Below are positions 9,659-17,072 of a stretch of DNA of 54,260 bases, one piece after another. The stretch spans positions 1 to 54,260 of the forward strand of contig NZ_JZEX01000059.1 in the NCBI RefSeq assembly GCF_000969415.1, in the 5' to 3' direction. Each line of letters starts with the position of its first letter. Positions within the stretch are counted from its first letter, which is position 1. The notes under the pieces were generated by a model. It saw nothing but the letters and a program-made list of their open reading frames with translations, searched no databases and was not told where the DNA came from. Made by a program: the position numbers and the translations under genes. The DNA comes from Devosia geojensis. Lineage in GTDB: Bacteria; Pseudomonadota; Alphaproteobacteria; Rhizobiales; Devosiaceae.

Positions 9659-10003
9659 ATGGCACCCCACTACGACGATCCGCAGCATATCGAAGGCTTC
9701 GAGGAAGCGGTCCGCGATACGGCCTATTTCCTCTGGGAACAGGCCGGCCGTCCCGACGGCCGCTCCGACGAGTTCTGGTACCAGGCTCTCGCCATCCATG
9801 TGCGCGAGCGCGCCTACGGCATCTGGCGGCGCCAGCTCGAGGAGGACGGGACGTTTGCGGAAGGCGAGGGAGCGGGCGCGGAAGGCGAGGGGAGCCGGCA
9901 GCCCGGTGAAACCGAGCCCATCGGCGATATCAGCCAAACGGACCTCTCGGAAGACGAGGCGCTGCAGGTCGCAGAAGGGATCGAGCACGAGCGCGATGCC
10001 TGA
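9659..10003 (+). CDS. DUF2934 domain-containing protein
   Basis: This 114-residue protein has the DUF2934 signature of aromatic and GRP motifs. DTAYFLWEQAGRPDGRSDEFWYQA lies at about residues 20-43 and RERAYGIWRRQLEEDG follows it. The remainder is a Glu/Gly-rich disordered tail. The start at 9659 is preceded by AAAGGA at a slightly long spacing. The stop is 3 bp from the end of the extended reading frame of the convergent HAD-ATPase gene. Function unknown; this family is a frequent member of rhizobial stress regulons. Confidence 0.75.
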   Translation: MAPHYDDPQHIEGFEEAVRDTAYFLWEQAGRPDGRSDEFWYQALAIHVRERAYGIWRRQLEEDGTFAEGEGAGAEGEGSRQPGETEPIGDISQTDLSEDEALQVAEGIEHERDA

Positions 10004-10006
10004 GGC

Positions 10007-10117
10007 TCACCTCACCCGCTCCGACACCGGCCCCGTATAGCGTTGCCGCACGATCCGGGCGATGCGCTTGCGGCTCTCGTGCGCGGAGAGCGACGTGTCG
10101 TTCTCGATCGCCTCCGC
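10007..10117 (-). other. In-frame C-terminal coding tail beyond an amber codon of the HAD-ATPase gene
   Basis: After the TAG at 10118-10120 the same frame continues for 36 sense codons to a TGA at 10007-10009. The tail reads as a normal charged helix (ESRKRIARIVRQRYTGP in its middle), with GC-rich third positions. It stops 3 bp from the convergent gene, exactly where a gene end would be expected. The tail therefore looks like the original C-terminus of the upstream protein, cut off by a nonsense change, read through, or hit by a sequencing error. Confidence 0.6.
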
Positions 10118-11722
10118 CTAGTCGGCGAGCGCGTCGTCCTGGATGCGGCCGCGAAACCATTTGGAATAGTCGTTGAGCCGCAGGTGATGCTCCCAGGTCG
10201 CATCGTCCAGCCCTTCGGCGATCTGCAGGAAGATGATGAGGTTGTGCGCCCGGATGTTGAGCGCGTAGTCTGGGCCGCGGAAATAGAAGCTGCGCTCCTC
10301 GTCCAGCACCCCCTCGGCATATTTGCGCGTGTGCCGCTTGTGAACCTGGCGCGGATGCACCGGTTTCACCCTCTTGGGCGCGCGGTCGGTGAAACGCCGC
10401 CAATAGAGCACGTGCTCGTCGTCCGGCGGATCCTTAATGTGCGGGGAGTCCTCGCCAAGGCTCTGCGAGAGGGCCTCCAGCACCTTTCCGGCCTTGGGCC
10501 CGAGCCCCAGCACCACCGAGACATGGGCGAGCGCCTCGCGCGAGATCGCTTCGGGATGAACGGTCACCAATATCATGCCGCTCGGCTTCTGCGGCAGGGC
10601 GAGCGGCGCGCCGTCATGGGCGGCGGGCAGCAGATGATGGGCCTCGTCCATGATGACCCAGTGCGGGCGGCCCGTGCGCGAGCGCAGGCTCAGAAGCTCC
10701 GGATTGAGGCTGGCAAAGAAATCCGGCCGCTCGCGCATCTCGAGCGAAAGCGTGTTGACCACGACATTGGTGCGCGGGTTCTTCACCAGTTCGACGATCT
10801 CGGTTTTGCTCGGCGGGTTGTCGGCGCCCCCCACCGTGACGGCGTCCTCGAGCTCGTCGTAGTCGCCTTCGGGATCGAAGACGCAGAACTGGAAGCCGAG
10901 ACCCACCAGCTTCTCGGTCAGCGCCGTCACCAGCGTCGATTTGCCGATGCCCGAGCTGCCGGCGATGAGGACCACGTCGCGCGGGTCGATCTCGACGTCC
11001 TCGCCGTCATCGCCGGTGCCGACCACGATGGCGTGGCGCTTGCTGATGCCGAGGGAGGATTCATCGGAGATCAGGCGCCCGATCAACTCCTCCATGCCGG
11101 CCCCGCGCGGAGATTTCGTCACCAGGTCCGCCGTCTCCTTGAGCGAGGGGACGGCGTTGGCCATGGCGGCGCTCAGCCCGCAGACACGAAGGAACGCATG
11201 GTCGTTTTCCGCATCGCCCGTGCCGAGGACGTTGAGCGGCGAAAGGCCCAGCTCGGCAAGCGCGGCATCGAGCCCGCTGGCCTTGTTGATCCCGGTGGGC
11301 AGCACCATCACGGCGCCCTTGTTGAAGATGATCTCCAGCTCGAGGCCGAACTCGCGGATCGTTTCGAGGACGCTCGACTGGTAAGGCTCCCAGGTGGCGA
11401 CGATGGTGCGGCCGACCGAGAGGCGCTCGACACCCCTATGCCGAAGGCGCTCAACGAACTCGGGTGGAGGAGGAGGACCGAGCGGCCGTTCCTCCTCGGT
11501 TTGCGGGGTATAGAGCAGTGCGCCGTTCTCAAGGACGGCCTTGTCGAAAAGATCGAGCCGTTTGAATACCCGTTTCAGGTCCGGCAATTCGCGGCCGGTC
11601 ACAAGGATCAACCTGCGACCGGTCTCGCGCAGTTGCGTGAGGGCCGCGATAGTCGTCTCCGGCACGCCGCCGTGCTCGGCGATCGTACCGTCGTAGTCCG
11701 TGGCAAGCGCATGGAAGTACAC
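10118..11722 (-). CDS. HAD-superfamily phosphatase fused to a HerA/DUF87-like P-loop ATPase
   Basis: This 534-residue protein has two parts. Residues 1 to about 215 form a Cof-type (HAD-IIB) phosphatase with the nucleophile motif DYDGTI at 9-14, VTGR near 41, a Lys in the GINKASGL segment and the metal-binding GDAENDHAFL. From about 245 onward is an ATPase domain with Walker A AGSSGIGKSTLV, DPEGDYDEL and Walker B HWVIMDEAHHLLPA, resembling HerA/VirB4-type ATPases. The DPEGDY motif is typical of that group. The reading frame ends at an amber codon, but coding sequence continues for 36 residues. The gene follows the DUF2267 gene by 33 bp and probably shares its EcfG-like promoter. The substrate and the role of the ATPase are unknown. 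Confidence 0.85.
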   Translation of the reverse strand: MYFHALATDYDGTIAEHGGVPETTIAALTQLRETGRRLILVTGRELPDLKRVFKRLDLFDKAVLENGALLYTPQTEEERPLGPPPPPEFVERLRHRGVERLSVGRTIVATWEPYQSSVLETIREFGLELEIIFNKGAVMVLPTGINKASGLDAALAELGLSPLNVLGTGDAENDHAFLRVCGLSAAMANAVPSLKETADLVTKSPRGAGMEELIGRLISDESSLGISKRHAIVVGTGDDGEDVEIDPRDVVLIAGSSGIGKSTLVTALTEKLVGLGFQFCVFDPEGDYDELEDAVTVGGADNPPSKTEIVELVKNPRTNVVVNTLSLEMRERPDFFASLNPELLSLRSRTGRPHWVIMDEAHHLLPAAHDGAPLALPQKPSGMILVTVHPEAISREALAHVSVVLGLGPKAGKVLEALSQSLGEDSPHIKDPPDDEHVLYWRRFTDRAPKRVKPVHPRQVHKRHTRKYAEGVLDEERSFYFRGPDYALNIRAHNLIIFLQIAEGLDDATWEHHLRLNDYSKWFRGRIQDDALAD

Positions 11723-11755
11723 GCTGGGCCGCGCTCCTATGATATGGCTGGCTGG

Positions 11756-12196
11756 TCAGTGAAGCGTATCGGGATCGGGCCAGAGGTTGCGTACCTCCGA
11801 GGGCAGCGCTTCGCGCACTTTGCGCACCTCGCCCGGGTCCACATAGTGCGAGAGCACCTTGAACACCGTCTTCACCGCGTCGGTGGAATCCACCGGCCTG
11901 ATGAATTTCAGCTCCTGTTCCACCTGGGACAGGAACTCCTCGAGCGTGCGCGAGCGAACCGGCTGCTTGGAAGGCTGGTACTGGTCGTAATAGGTACCAC
12001 GCACGAGGAGCGGCAATTGTGCGCCCAGATGCGCCGAGAGGTCCGGCGGCAACCGGTCGCGCAGCGACCGCAGCACGGCGCTGAGCACGTGCCAGGCAAC
12101 CTGCCGGTCGGGGCCGTGGTCCTCCATGATTTCCTTGAGCCAGGTGTTGGTGACCTGAAGGGTCTTGTCGAATGCGTCGAGCCCTGTCGCGCTCAT
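11756..12196 (-). CDS. DUF2267 domain-containing protein
   Basis: This 146-residue protein matches DUF2267. An N-terminal FDKTLQVTNTWLKEIMEDHG segment is followed by an ALRSLRDRLPPDLSAHLGAQLPLLVRGTYY-type core (quoted in part) and a C-terminal helical repeat resembling the first (VKTVFKVLSHYVDPGEVRKVREALP). The family is helical, cytoplasmic and of unknown function. It begins the operon with the HAD-ATPase gene. A canonical GGAAC-N16-CGTT site lies 37 bp upstream. Confidence 0.85.
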   Translation of the reverse strand: MSATGLDAFDKTLQVTNTWLKEIMEDHGPDRQVAWHVLSAVLRSLRDRLPPDLSAHLGAQLPLLVRGTYYDQYQPSKQPVRSRTLEEFLSQVEQELKFIRPVDSTDAVKTVFKVLSHYVDPGEVRKVREALPSEVRNLWPDPDTLH

Positions 12197-12232
12197 GGCC
12201 GCCTCCCATGAAAGTTCGGGTGATACCCATCA

Positions 12233-12257
12233 AACGGACGCCCGCCACACGGGTTCC
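12233..12257 (-). promoter_or_regulatory. EcfG-type promoter-like site (GGAAC-N16-CGTT)
   Basis: On the minus strand this is an exact match to the EcfG consensus, 37 bp upstream of the DUF2267 start. A weaker GGAAC-N17-GATT starts only three bases away in the opposite direction (12260-12285), facing the small membrane-protein gene at 12307. Confidence 0.65.
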
Positions 12258-12306
12258 GGGGAACCTCCCCATGCGTGTCGGGATTGAACGAACTGGAGAG
12301 AGCAAC

Positions 12307-12459
12307 ATGCAAACCTACGATCCCCACAAGAACACCAAGGAAGTCCGCCAGGGTAGCACCCGCTGGATGAACACGCGCGTGCTGGTCATCTCGACGATCG
12401 CCGTCGTGCTGGCGTTCGCCCTCATCTACGTCTGGTTCTTCATCGTCGGCAGCAACTGA
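12307..12459 (+). CDS. Small single-pass membrane protein, unknown function
   Basis: This 50-residue protein has a polar N-terminus with an EVRQG motif and one hydrophobic helix at residues about 24-46 (VLVISTIAVVLAFALIYVWFF). It starts at an ATG with GGAGAG 6 bases upstream and lies 16 bp ahead of the next gene, with which it is probably cotranscribed. No family name recognised. Confidence 0.65.
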   Translation: MQTYDPHKNTKEVRQGSTRWMNTRVLVISTIAVVLAFALIYVWFFIVGSN

Positions 12460-12475
12460 CGGAAAGGGAAATGCT

Positions 12476-12970
12476 ATGGCCGCCAATATCGACGATCGGC
12501 AGCATGAGCGCCCCTATCGCGCCGAAGAGGGCCCGCCCGAATCCCGCCCCGGCCGCCAGCTCGACGACAACAAGGACGATCTCGGACGCGATGCGAACGA
12601 AGCGGAAAATGAGGCCATCCGCGAGGCGGAGGTCCGCGATCCCGCTCCAATGGGCATTTACCGGCTCGTTCCCATAGCCCGGCCCGACGACAGTAATTGG
12701 GACCGCACGACCGACCAGGGCGAGGTTCTCGTGCGTGCCCGCTCCTCGGGTGATGCCCGGGTGGTCGCGTCCGAAGGGGAAGCACGCGCCGCAGGCAAGG
12801 ATCCGGCGGTGGAAACCACCCAGCTCCTCGCCAGCGCCTTCCGCGATTCCCATCTCTATGCGGTCCGTTTCGTGACCGACACCCAGTATCCGGCAGAGGG
12901 CCCGCGTGAGGTGCTCAAGGCCAGCTTCCATGCGGTGCCGACCGGTCCGCAGGCGCAGGAAGACTATTAG
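12476..12970 (+). CDS. Hypothetical protein, 164 residues
   Basis: I do not recognise this family by name. The first 55 residues are highly charged and probably disordered. From about residue 60 a compact alpha/beta domain follows, with IYRLVPIARPDDSNWDRTTD and then GEVLVRARSSGDARVVASEGE. The latter looks like a strand plus a helix, a pattern seen in several short rhizobial proteins. AAGGGAA precedes the ATG. The location between EcfG-like sites suggests stress expression. Confidence 0.7.
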   Translation: MAANIDDRQHERPYRAEEGPPESRPGRQLDDNKDDLGRDANEAENEAIREAEVRDPAPMGIYRLVPIARPDDSNWDRTTDQGEVLVRARSSGDARVVASEGEARAAGKDPAVETTQLLASAFRDSHLYAVRFVTDTQYPAEGPREVLKASFHAVPTGPQAQEDY

Positions 12971-12973
12971 CGA

Positions 12974-12999
12974 GGAACAAACCTCGCGGCTAAGCCGTT
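12974..12999 (+). promoter_or_regulatory. EcfG-type promoter-like site (GGAAC-N17-CGTT)
   Basis: Exact consensus match on the plus strand, 45 bp upstream of the GH13 gene and starting just after the stop codon of the preceding gene. It would drive the GH13 and flavoprotein genes. Confidence 0.65.
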
Positions 13000-13044
13000 C
13001 CACCGCAAAGCTATTTCCTGTCACCAGTTCAGCGGCGGTCCCGA

Positions 13045-14676
13045 ATGTTCCATGAGCCCTGGTATACCGATGCCGTGATCTACGGCATCGACGTCGAGAA
13101 GTTCGCGGACGGCAACGGGGACGGCATCGGGGATTTCATCGGGCTTGCCGAGCGCCTGCCGTATATCGCCGAGCTCGGCGTCACCTGCGTCTGGCTGCTG
13201 CCGTTCTTCGGTTCGCCGGGACGGGACAACGGCTATGACGTGTCGGACTATTACGCCGTCGATCCGCGAATGGGCACGCGCGACGATTTCCTCTTCTTCC
13301 TGCATCGCGCCGGCGAGCACGGCATAAGGGTCATCATCGACCTCGTCGCCAACCACACCTCCGACCAGCATCCCTGGTTCCAGGCCGCGCGGCGTGACGA
13401 GAAGTCCCGCTACCGCGACTACTATGTCTGGCATACGGACCCACCCCCGGTGGAGCCGAACACGCATTCGATTTTCCCGGGCGAAGAGACGAGCGTGTGG
13501 ACCTATGACGAGATCGCCAGGGCCTACTACTTCCACAAGTTCTACAGCTTCCAGCCGGACCTCAACATCGCCAACCGGGAAGTGCGCGAGGAGATCCTGC
13601 GGGTCATCGATTACTGGCTTGCCTTCGGCATCAGCGGCTTCCGCATCGATGCCGCGCCGCTGATCATCGGCGACAACGGCCTCCACCGCGCCAACCCGAG
13701 CGACCCGCACGGGGTGCTGCGCGAGATGGCGCTCTATGTGCGCGAGCGCCGGGACCAGGGGGTGCTGCTGGGCGAGGTGAACATGCCCGCCGAGAACCTG
13801 CGGAACTATTTCGGCGACGGCGACCAGATGGGCCTGCTCTTCAACTTCTCGCTCGCCTGCTATGTGTTCGCCGCGCTCGCCCGCGAGGACGCGAGCCCCA
13901 TTTCCAATGCCGAGGCGCTGCTGCCGCAACCGCCGCCCGGATGCGGCTGGGCGAATTTCCTGCGCAATCTCGACGAACTCGATTTCTCCCGCGTGCCGCA
14001 GGACCTGCGCAACGACGTTTTCGCGACCTTCGCTCCCAAGCCCGAGATGCAGGTCTACGATCGGGGCGTGCGCCGGCGGCTGGCCCCGATGCTCGGCGGC
14101 GACCAGCGGCGTATCGAGCTGGCCTTCGCCATCATCATGGCTGTGCGCGGCGCGCCGCTCTTCGTCTATGGCGACGAGATCGGCCTCGGTGAGGACCTTT
14201 CCGCCAACGGTCGCGAGGCGGTGCGCCTGCCCATGCAATGGGACGCGTCACGCAATGGCGGGTTCTCCAAGGCGCCGGCCTCCCGGTTGCCGAACAGGCC
14301 CCTTTCCGACGGACCGTTCTCCTACAAGAAGGTCAACGTCGCCGCCCAGCAGGACGACCCGGATTCGCTCCTCAACCGCGTGCGCGGGCTGATCTACACG
14401 CGCCGCGAGAACAAGATCTTCTCGCAAGGGCGCATCGCCTGTCCGACCGTCAGCGACAAGTCGGTGTTCGCCTACTCGTATCAGGACGGCACCCAGACGG
14501 CGCTGCTGCTGCACAACCTCGCCAACCGCAAGGTGAGGGTCGAGGTCGATACGACGTTTCCCGCCGAAGCGTCCTTCCGCGATCTCCTGACCGGAGCGCC
14601 GATCGCCCCGCAAGACACCGAACGGTTCGAGCTCGGGCCCTATGCCTATCAGTGGATCGTCGCGAGGCGGGAATGA
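13045..14676 (+). CDS. GH13 alpha-amylase family enzyme (trehalose synthase-like)
   Basis: This 543-residue TIM-barrel glycoside hydrolase or transglycosidase has conserved region I at DLVANH, region II at GFRIDAAP (Asp is the predicted nucleophile) and region III at LLGEVNM (Glu is the acid/base). Region IV reads RNLDELD. Trehalose synthases and most GH13 enzymes have RNHDE there, so the substrate-binding His is Leu. The N-terminal MFHEPWYTDAVIYGIDV resembles trehalose synthase, which interconverts maltose and trehalose, but the changed motif makes activity uncertain. The gene overlaps the flavoprotein gene by 4 bp (ATGA). An EcfG-like promoter suggests a role in compatible-solute metabolism under stress. 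Confidence 0.88.
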   Translation: MFHEPWYTDAVIYGIDVEKFADGNGDGIGDFIGLAERLPYIAELGVTCVWLLPFFGSPGRDNGYDVSDYYAVDPRMGTRDDFLFFLHRAGEHGIRVIIDLVANHTSDQHPWFQAARRDEKSRYRDYYVWHTDPPPVEPNTHSIFPGEETSVWTYDEIARAYYFHKFYSFQPDLNIANREVREEILRVIDYWLAFGISGFRIDAAPLIIGDNGLHRANPSDPHGVLREMALYVRERRDQGVLLGEVNMPAENLRNYFGDGDQMGLLFNFSLACYVFAALAREDASPISNAEALLPQPPPGCGWANFLRNLDELDFSRVPQDLRNDVFATFAPKPEMQVYDRGVRRRLAPMLGGDQRRIELAFAIIMAVRGAPLFVYGDEIGLGEDLSANGREAVRLPMQWDASRNGGFSKAPASRLPNRPLSDGPFSYKKVNVAAQQDDPDSLLNRVRGLIYTRRENKIFSQGRIACPTVSDKSVFAYSYQDGTQTALLLHNLANRKVRVEVDTTFPAEASFRDLLTGAPIAPQDTERFELGPYAYQWIVARRE

Positions 14677-15650
14677 CGGTGCTCTTCGGCTACCACGCCT
14701 CCCACGAGCAGTTCTCTCCCCGCGATCTCGTCGATCATGCCGTCGCGGCCGAAAAGGCGGGTTTCGACTGCGTGATGTGCTCGGACCACTTCGCGCCGTG
14801 GAGCCGCGCCCAGGGCCATTCGGGTTTTGCCTGGTCGTGGCTTGGCGCGGCGATGCAGGCGACGACGTCTCTGCCCTTCGGGTTGATCACCGTCCCCGGC
14901 GGCTGGCGCTACCATCCGGCAATCGTCGCGCAGGCGACGGCGACGCTGACCGACCTGTTCCCCGACCGCTTCGCCTGGCTGGCGCTCGGCAGCGGCGAGA
15001 AGCTCAACGAGGCGGTGGTGGGTCAGGGCTGGCCGAGCAAGGCCGAGCGCAACGAGCGTCTGCGCGCCGGGGCCGAAATCCTGCGCGGGATGTTCGACGG
15101 CGAGCGCGTTACCCGGAATGGCCCGCTGCGTGTCGAGAAGGCCGAACTCTATACGCGCCCCGCCAACCCCGTCCGCCTCGTTGCCGCGGCGCTCTCGCCC
15201 GAAACCGCCGAGTGGGCGGCAAGCTGGGCCGATGGATTATTGACGGCCTGCCAGTCGCCCCGAGCGCTCGAGGAGATCATCGCCGCTTTCCGCCGTGGCG
15301 GCGGGGAGGCCAAGCCGGTTTATCTGCAGGTCCACGTGTCGTGGGCGGAAAGCGAGGAGGCTGCGCGCGCCAACGCCTTCGACCAGTGGCGCAGCAATGC
15401 CGTCGATGCCTATGCCGCTGAAAACCTCGACACGCCCGAAGCCTTCGAAGCCGAAACAGCCGATGTGTCTGCCGCCGATATGGACAAGTACGTTCGCATA
15501 TCCGCCGATCCCGCCAGGCATGTCGAGTGGTTGCGCGGCGATGCCGGAATGGGGGTCGACGCGATCTACATCCACAATGTGGGGCGCAACCAGCCTGCGT
15601 TCATCGAGATGTTCGGCCGGCAGGTGCTGCCGGCGCTCAGAGGGGCGTGA
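14673..15650 (+). CDS. Luciferase-like flavin-dependent oxidoreductase (TIGR03885-like, non-F420)
   Basis: This 325-residue TIM-barrel protein belongs to the bacterial luciferase-like family. It opens with TVLFGYHASHEQFSPRDL and contains SDHFAPWSRAQGHSGFAWSW, a stretch I associate with the group annotated as probable non-F420 flavinoid oxidoreductase (TIGR03885). It should bind FMN. The substrate is unknown. Its ATG overlaps the GH13 stop by 4 bp, so it is translationally coupled to that enzyme. The 3' end overlaps the convergent small gene by 14 bp. Confidence 0.88.
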   Translation: MTVLFGYHASHEQFSPRDLVDHAVAAEKAGFDCVMCSDHFAPWSRAQGHSGFAWSWLGAAMQATTSLPFGLITVPGGWRYHPAIVAQATATLTDLFPDRFAWLALGSGEKLNEAVVGQGWPSKAERNERLRAGAEILRGMFDGERVTRNGPLRVEKAELYTRPANPVRLVAAALSPETAEWAASWADGLLTACQSPRALEEIIAAFRRGGGEAKPVYLQVHVSWAESEEAARANAFDQWRSNAVDAYAAENLDTPEAFEAETADVSAADMDKYVRISADPARHVEWLRGDAGMGVDAIYIHNVGRNQPAFIEMFGRQVLPALRGA

Positions 15651-15879
15651 CCGAGACGATCTTGCCGACGACGGCGCCGGTCGAACGGATGGCCTTGAGG
15701 CGCGCCTCGGCATCTTCCCAGGAGTAGGCCCAAAGGGTGAGCGTGAAGCAGCTCTCGCCATGCCAGTAGTCGATGGCGAAGCAATAGAGCGGAATGCCCT
15801 GCGCGTCCTCGGTGACGCAGTCCGGGTCCGGCATCATGTTGCGCTCGCGGATTTCGGCCAGATTGATCACATCGCCCAT
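15637..15879 (-). CDS. Small conserved-looking protein, unknown function
   Basis: This 80-residue protein begins GDVINLAEIRER and has a central IDYWHGESCFTLTLWAYSWEDAEARLKAI segment (quoted in part), suggesting a small alpha/beta fold. Of two adjacent ATGs I choose the second: AGGAG directly abuts the first, whereas the second has it at a six-base distance. A GGAAC-N16-TGTT site lies 22 bp upstream. No family name recognised. Confidence 0.65.
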   Translation of the reverse strand: MGDVINLAEIRERNMMPDPDCVTEDAQGIPLYCFAIDYWHGESCFTLTLWAYSWEDAEARLKAIRSTGAVVGKIVSVTPL

Positions 15880-15901
15880 GGGCATCTCCTGTCTGAAGGG
15901 G

Positions 15902-15926
15902 AACAGAGGCGCGCGGCAAAGGTTCC
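15902..15926 (-). promoter_or_regulatory. EcfG-type promoter-like site (GGAAC-N16-TGTT)
   Basis: On the minus strand GGAAC and TGTT are 16 bases apart, 22 bp upstream of the small gene ending at 15637. One mismatch to the consensus. Confidence 0.45.
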
Positions 15927-15950
15927 GGCACTGATCGGGGCAGGTCGAGC

Positions 15951-15976
15951 CGAACCGGGAGGGGGGCTTGTTCGTT
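15951..15976 (+). promoter_or_regulatory. EcfG-type promoter-like site (CGAAC-N17-CGTT)
   Basis: On the plus strand CGAAC and CGTT are 17 bases apart, 34 bp upstream of the DUF3008 gene. One mismatch to the consensus. It is back to back with the site at 15902-15926. Confidence 0.5.
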
Positions 15977-16010
15977 TCTTTTCCAACGGCACTGCAAGAG
16001 GAGAAGGCTC

Positions 16011-16199
16011 ATGCCGGCGAAATCGAAATCCCAGCAGAAGGCCGCTGGCGCGGCTCTTTCGGCCAAGCGCGGCGACACCAAGAAGAGCGAGCTCCAGGGC
16101 GCTTCCAAGTCGATGTACGAGTCGATGAGCGAGAAGGAGCTCGAGGAGATGGCTTCGACCAAGCGCAAGGGCAAGCCCGAGCACGCATCGAAGTCCTGA
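16011..16199 (+). CDS. DUF3008 family protein
   Basis: This 62-residue, very basic protein matches DUF3008 almost end to end: MPAKSKSQQKAAGAALSAKR, then LQGASKSMYESMSEKELEEMA, then a KRKGKPEH tail. The function is unknown. The composition and small size suggest a nucleic-acid-associated or disordered stress protein. GAGGAGAAGG precedes the ATG, and an EcfG-like site lies 34 bp upstream. Confidence 0.85.
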   Translation: MPAKSKSQQKAAGAALSAKRGDTKKSELQGASKSMYESMSEKELEEMASTKRKGKPEHASKS

Positions 16200-16211
16200 C
16201 GAAATCGGGGC

Positions 16212-16673
16212 CTACCGCTCGTAGGTGCCGATCAGCTCCGCTTCCTCGAGCATGTGGCGGCGCGCCGCATGCCAGATTTCTTCAACCCCGGCATCTTCAG
16301 GGACGCCGAGGTTCGGCACGTCGAGAGCTGCGATCCGGAAGATGTAATGGTGAACGCCGTGACCGCGCGGCGGCTGCGGTCCATCATATCGATGCGCGCC
16401 GAAATCGTTCCGCGCGAAACGCACGCTACCGCTCGGCTTGCTGCCGAATCCTTCCTGCAGCTCGGTTTGTCCGCCCGGAATGTCGAAGACGCCCCAGTGG
16501 CGGAAAATTCCGCTCGGCGCGTCCGGGTCCTCGACGATCAGCACGAAACAGCGCGTGCCGTCCGGCACATCCGACCAGATGAGGTGCGGCGAGAGGTTGT
16601 CCGCATCGCGCGCATGGCGGGCGGGAATCGGCTTGCCGTCGGCAAAGGCCGTGCTGGTGAGCATCAGGGGCAT
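16212..16673 (-). CDS. YbhB/YbcL family protein (Raf kinase inhibitor-like, PEBP fold)
   Basis: This 153-residue protein has the phosphatidylethanolamine-binding-protein fold, with NLSPHLIWSDVPDGTRCFVLIVEDPDAPSG (quoted in part) and the pocket motif FRHWGVFDIP, followed by YDGPQPPRGHGVHHYIFRI. Bacterial members are cytoplasmic or periplasmic and of unclear function; no signal peptide is seen here. The start at 16673 has GGAGA 9 bases upstream. The frame remains open further upstream, but that part shows no family similarity. Confidence 0.9.
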   Translation of the reverse strand: MPLMLTSTAFADGKPIPARHARDADNLSPHLIWSDVPDGTRCFVLIVEDPDAPSGIFRHWGVFDIPGGQTELQEGFGSKPSGSVRFARNDFGAHRYDGPQPPRGHGVHHYIFRIAALDVPNLGVPEDAGVEEIWHAARRHMLEEAELIGTYER

Positions 16674-16701
16674 GGGGTGGGTCTCCGAGGCGGAAGGAGG
16701 G

Positions 16702-16734
16702 GTGCGGGCGCTAACCTGGGTCAAACGCCCGCAC
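16702..16734. terminator. Hairpin between the proline-rich gene and the YbhB gene
   Basis: A perfect 9-bp stem (GTGCGGGCG / CGCCCGCAC) encloses a 15-base loop directly downstream of the 16740 stop codon. It has no T-run. The loop contains the palindromic sequence CTAACC-TG-GGTCAA (16711-16724), related to those at 9539 and 23948. Confidence 0.5.
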
Positions 16735-16739
16735 GGGGC

Positions 16740-16925
16740 TCACACATATTTGGGGGGCTCGTTTTCGTCCGGATTGGGAAAGGGCTCCTCGGGCGGAGGA
16801 ACGTCCGGGTCCGGTTCGCGCTGGGGCGTAGGATCGGGCTCGGGCTTCGGATCCGGATTGGGCTGAGGCTCCGGCTCGGGCGTGGGCGGTTCGCCCGGCG
16901 GGATATAGAGGTTGAGCTGATACAA
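16740..16925 (-). CDS. Short proline-rich repeat protein, unknown function
   Basis: This predicted 61-residue product begins YQLNLYIPPGEPP and continues as an alternating acidic-proline repeat (PEPEPQPNPDPKPEPDP) with a short C-terminal tail. It has no ATG. The best start is a TTG at 16925, 9 bases after AGGAG; a longer frame from an upstream TTG lacks a ribosome-binding site. The strict P-x-P periodicity suggests an extended polyproline chain. No family recognised, and it could be non-coding. Confidence 0.4.
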   Translation of the reverse strand: MYQLNLYIPPGEPPTPEPEPQPNPDPKPEPDPTPQREPDPDVPPPEEPFPNPDENEPPKYV

Positions 16926-17022
16926 AATGCGCCTCTCCTGCACGATGAGTGGTGTTCGCCAGGCCGATATTCCGGCTCTGGGCAATCAACTGTTCAACAG
17001 CCAGAAGGTTCGCCGCCCGGGC

Positions 17023-17047
17023 GCAACCGGTCGGGCCGGCATTCGTT
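17023..17047 (+). promoter_or_regulatory. EcfG-type promoter-like site (GCAAC-N16-CGTT)
   Basis: On the plus strand, one mismatch from the consensus, 25 bp upstream of the small-protein pair at 17073. Confidence 0.4.
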
Positions 17048-17072
17048 GGCCCAGAAGGTAAAGCAAGGGAGT

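Noticed and set aside
10043..12211. 722-codon plus-strand open frame opposite the HAD-ATPase and DUF2267 genes
   Set aside because: It is the antisense of two recognised proteins and shows no domain or ribosome-binding site.
12260..12285. Strong EcfG promoter for the small membrane protein at 12307
   Set aside because: The -35 matches GGAAC, but the -10 reads GATT at 17 bases. I kept it as a remark only.
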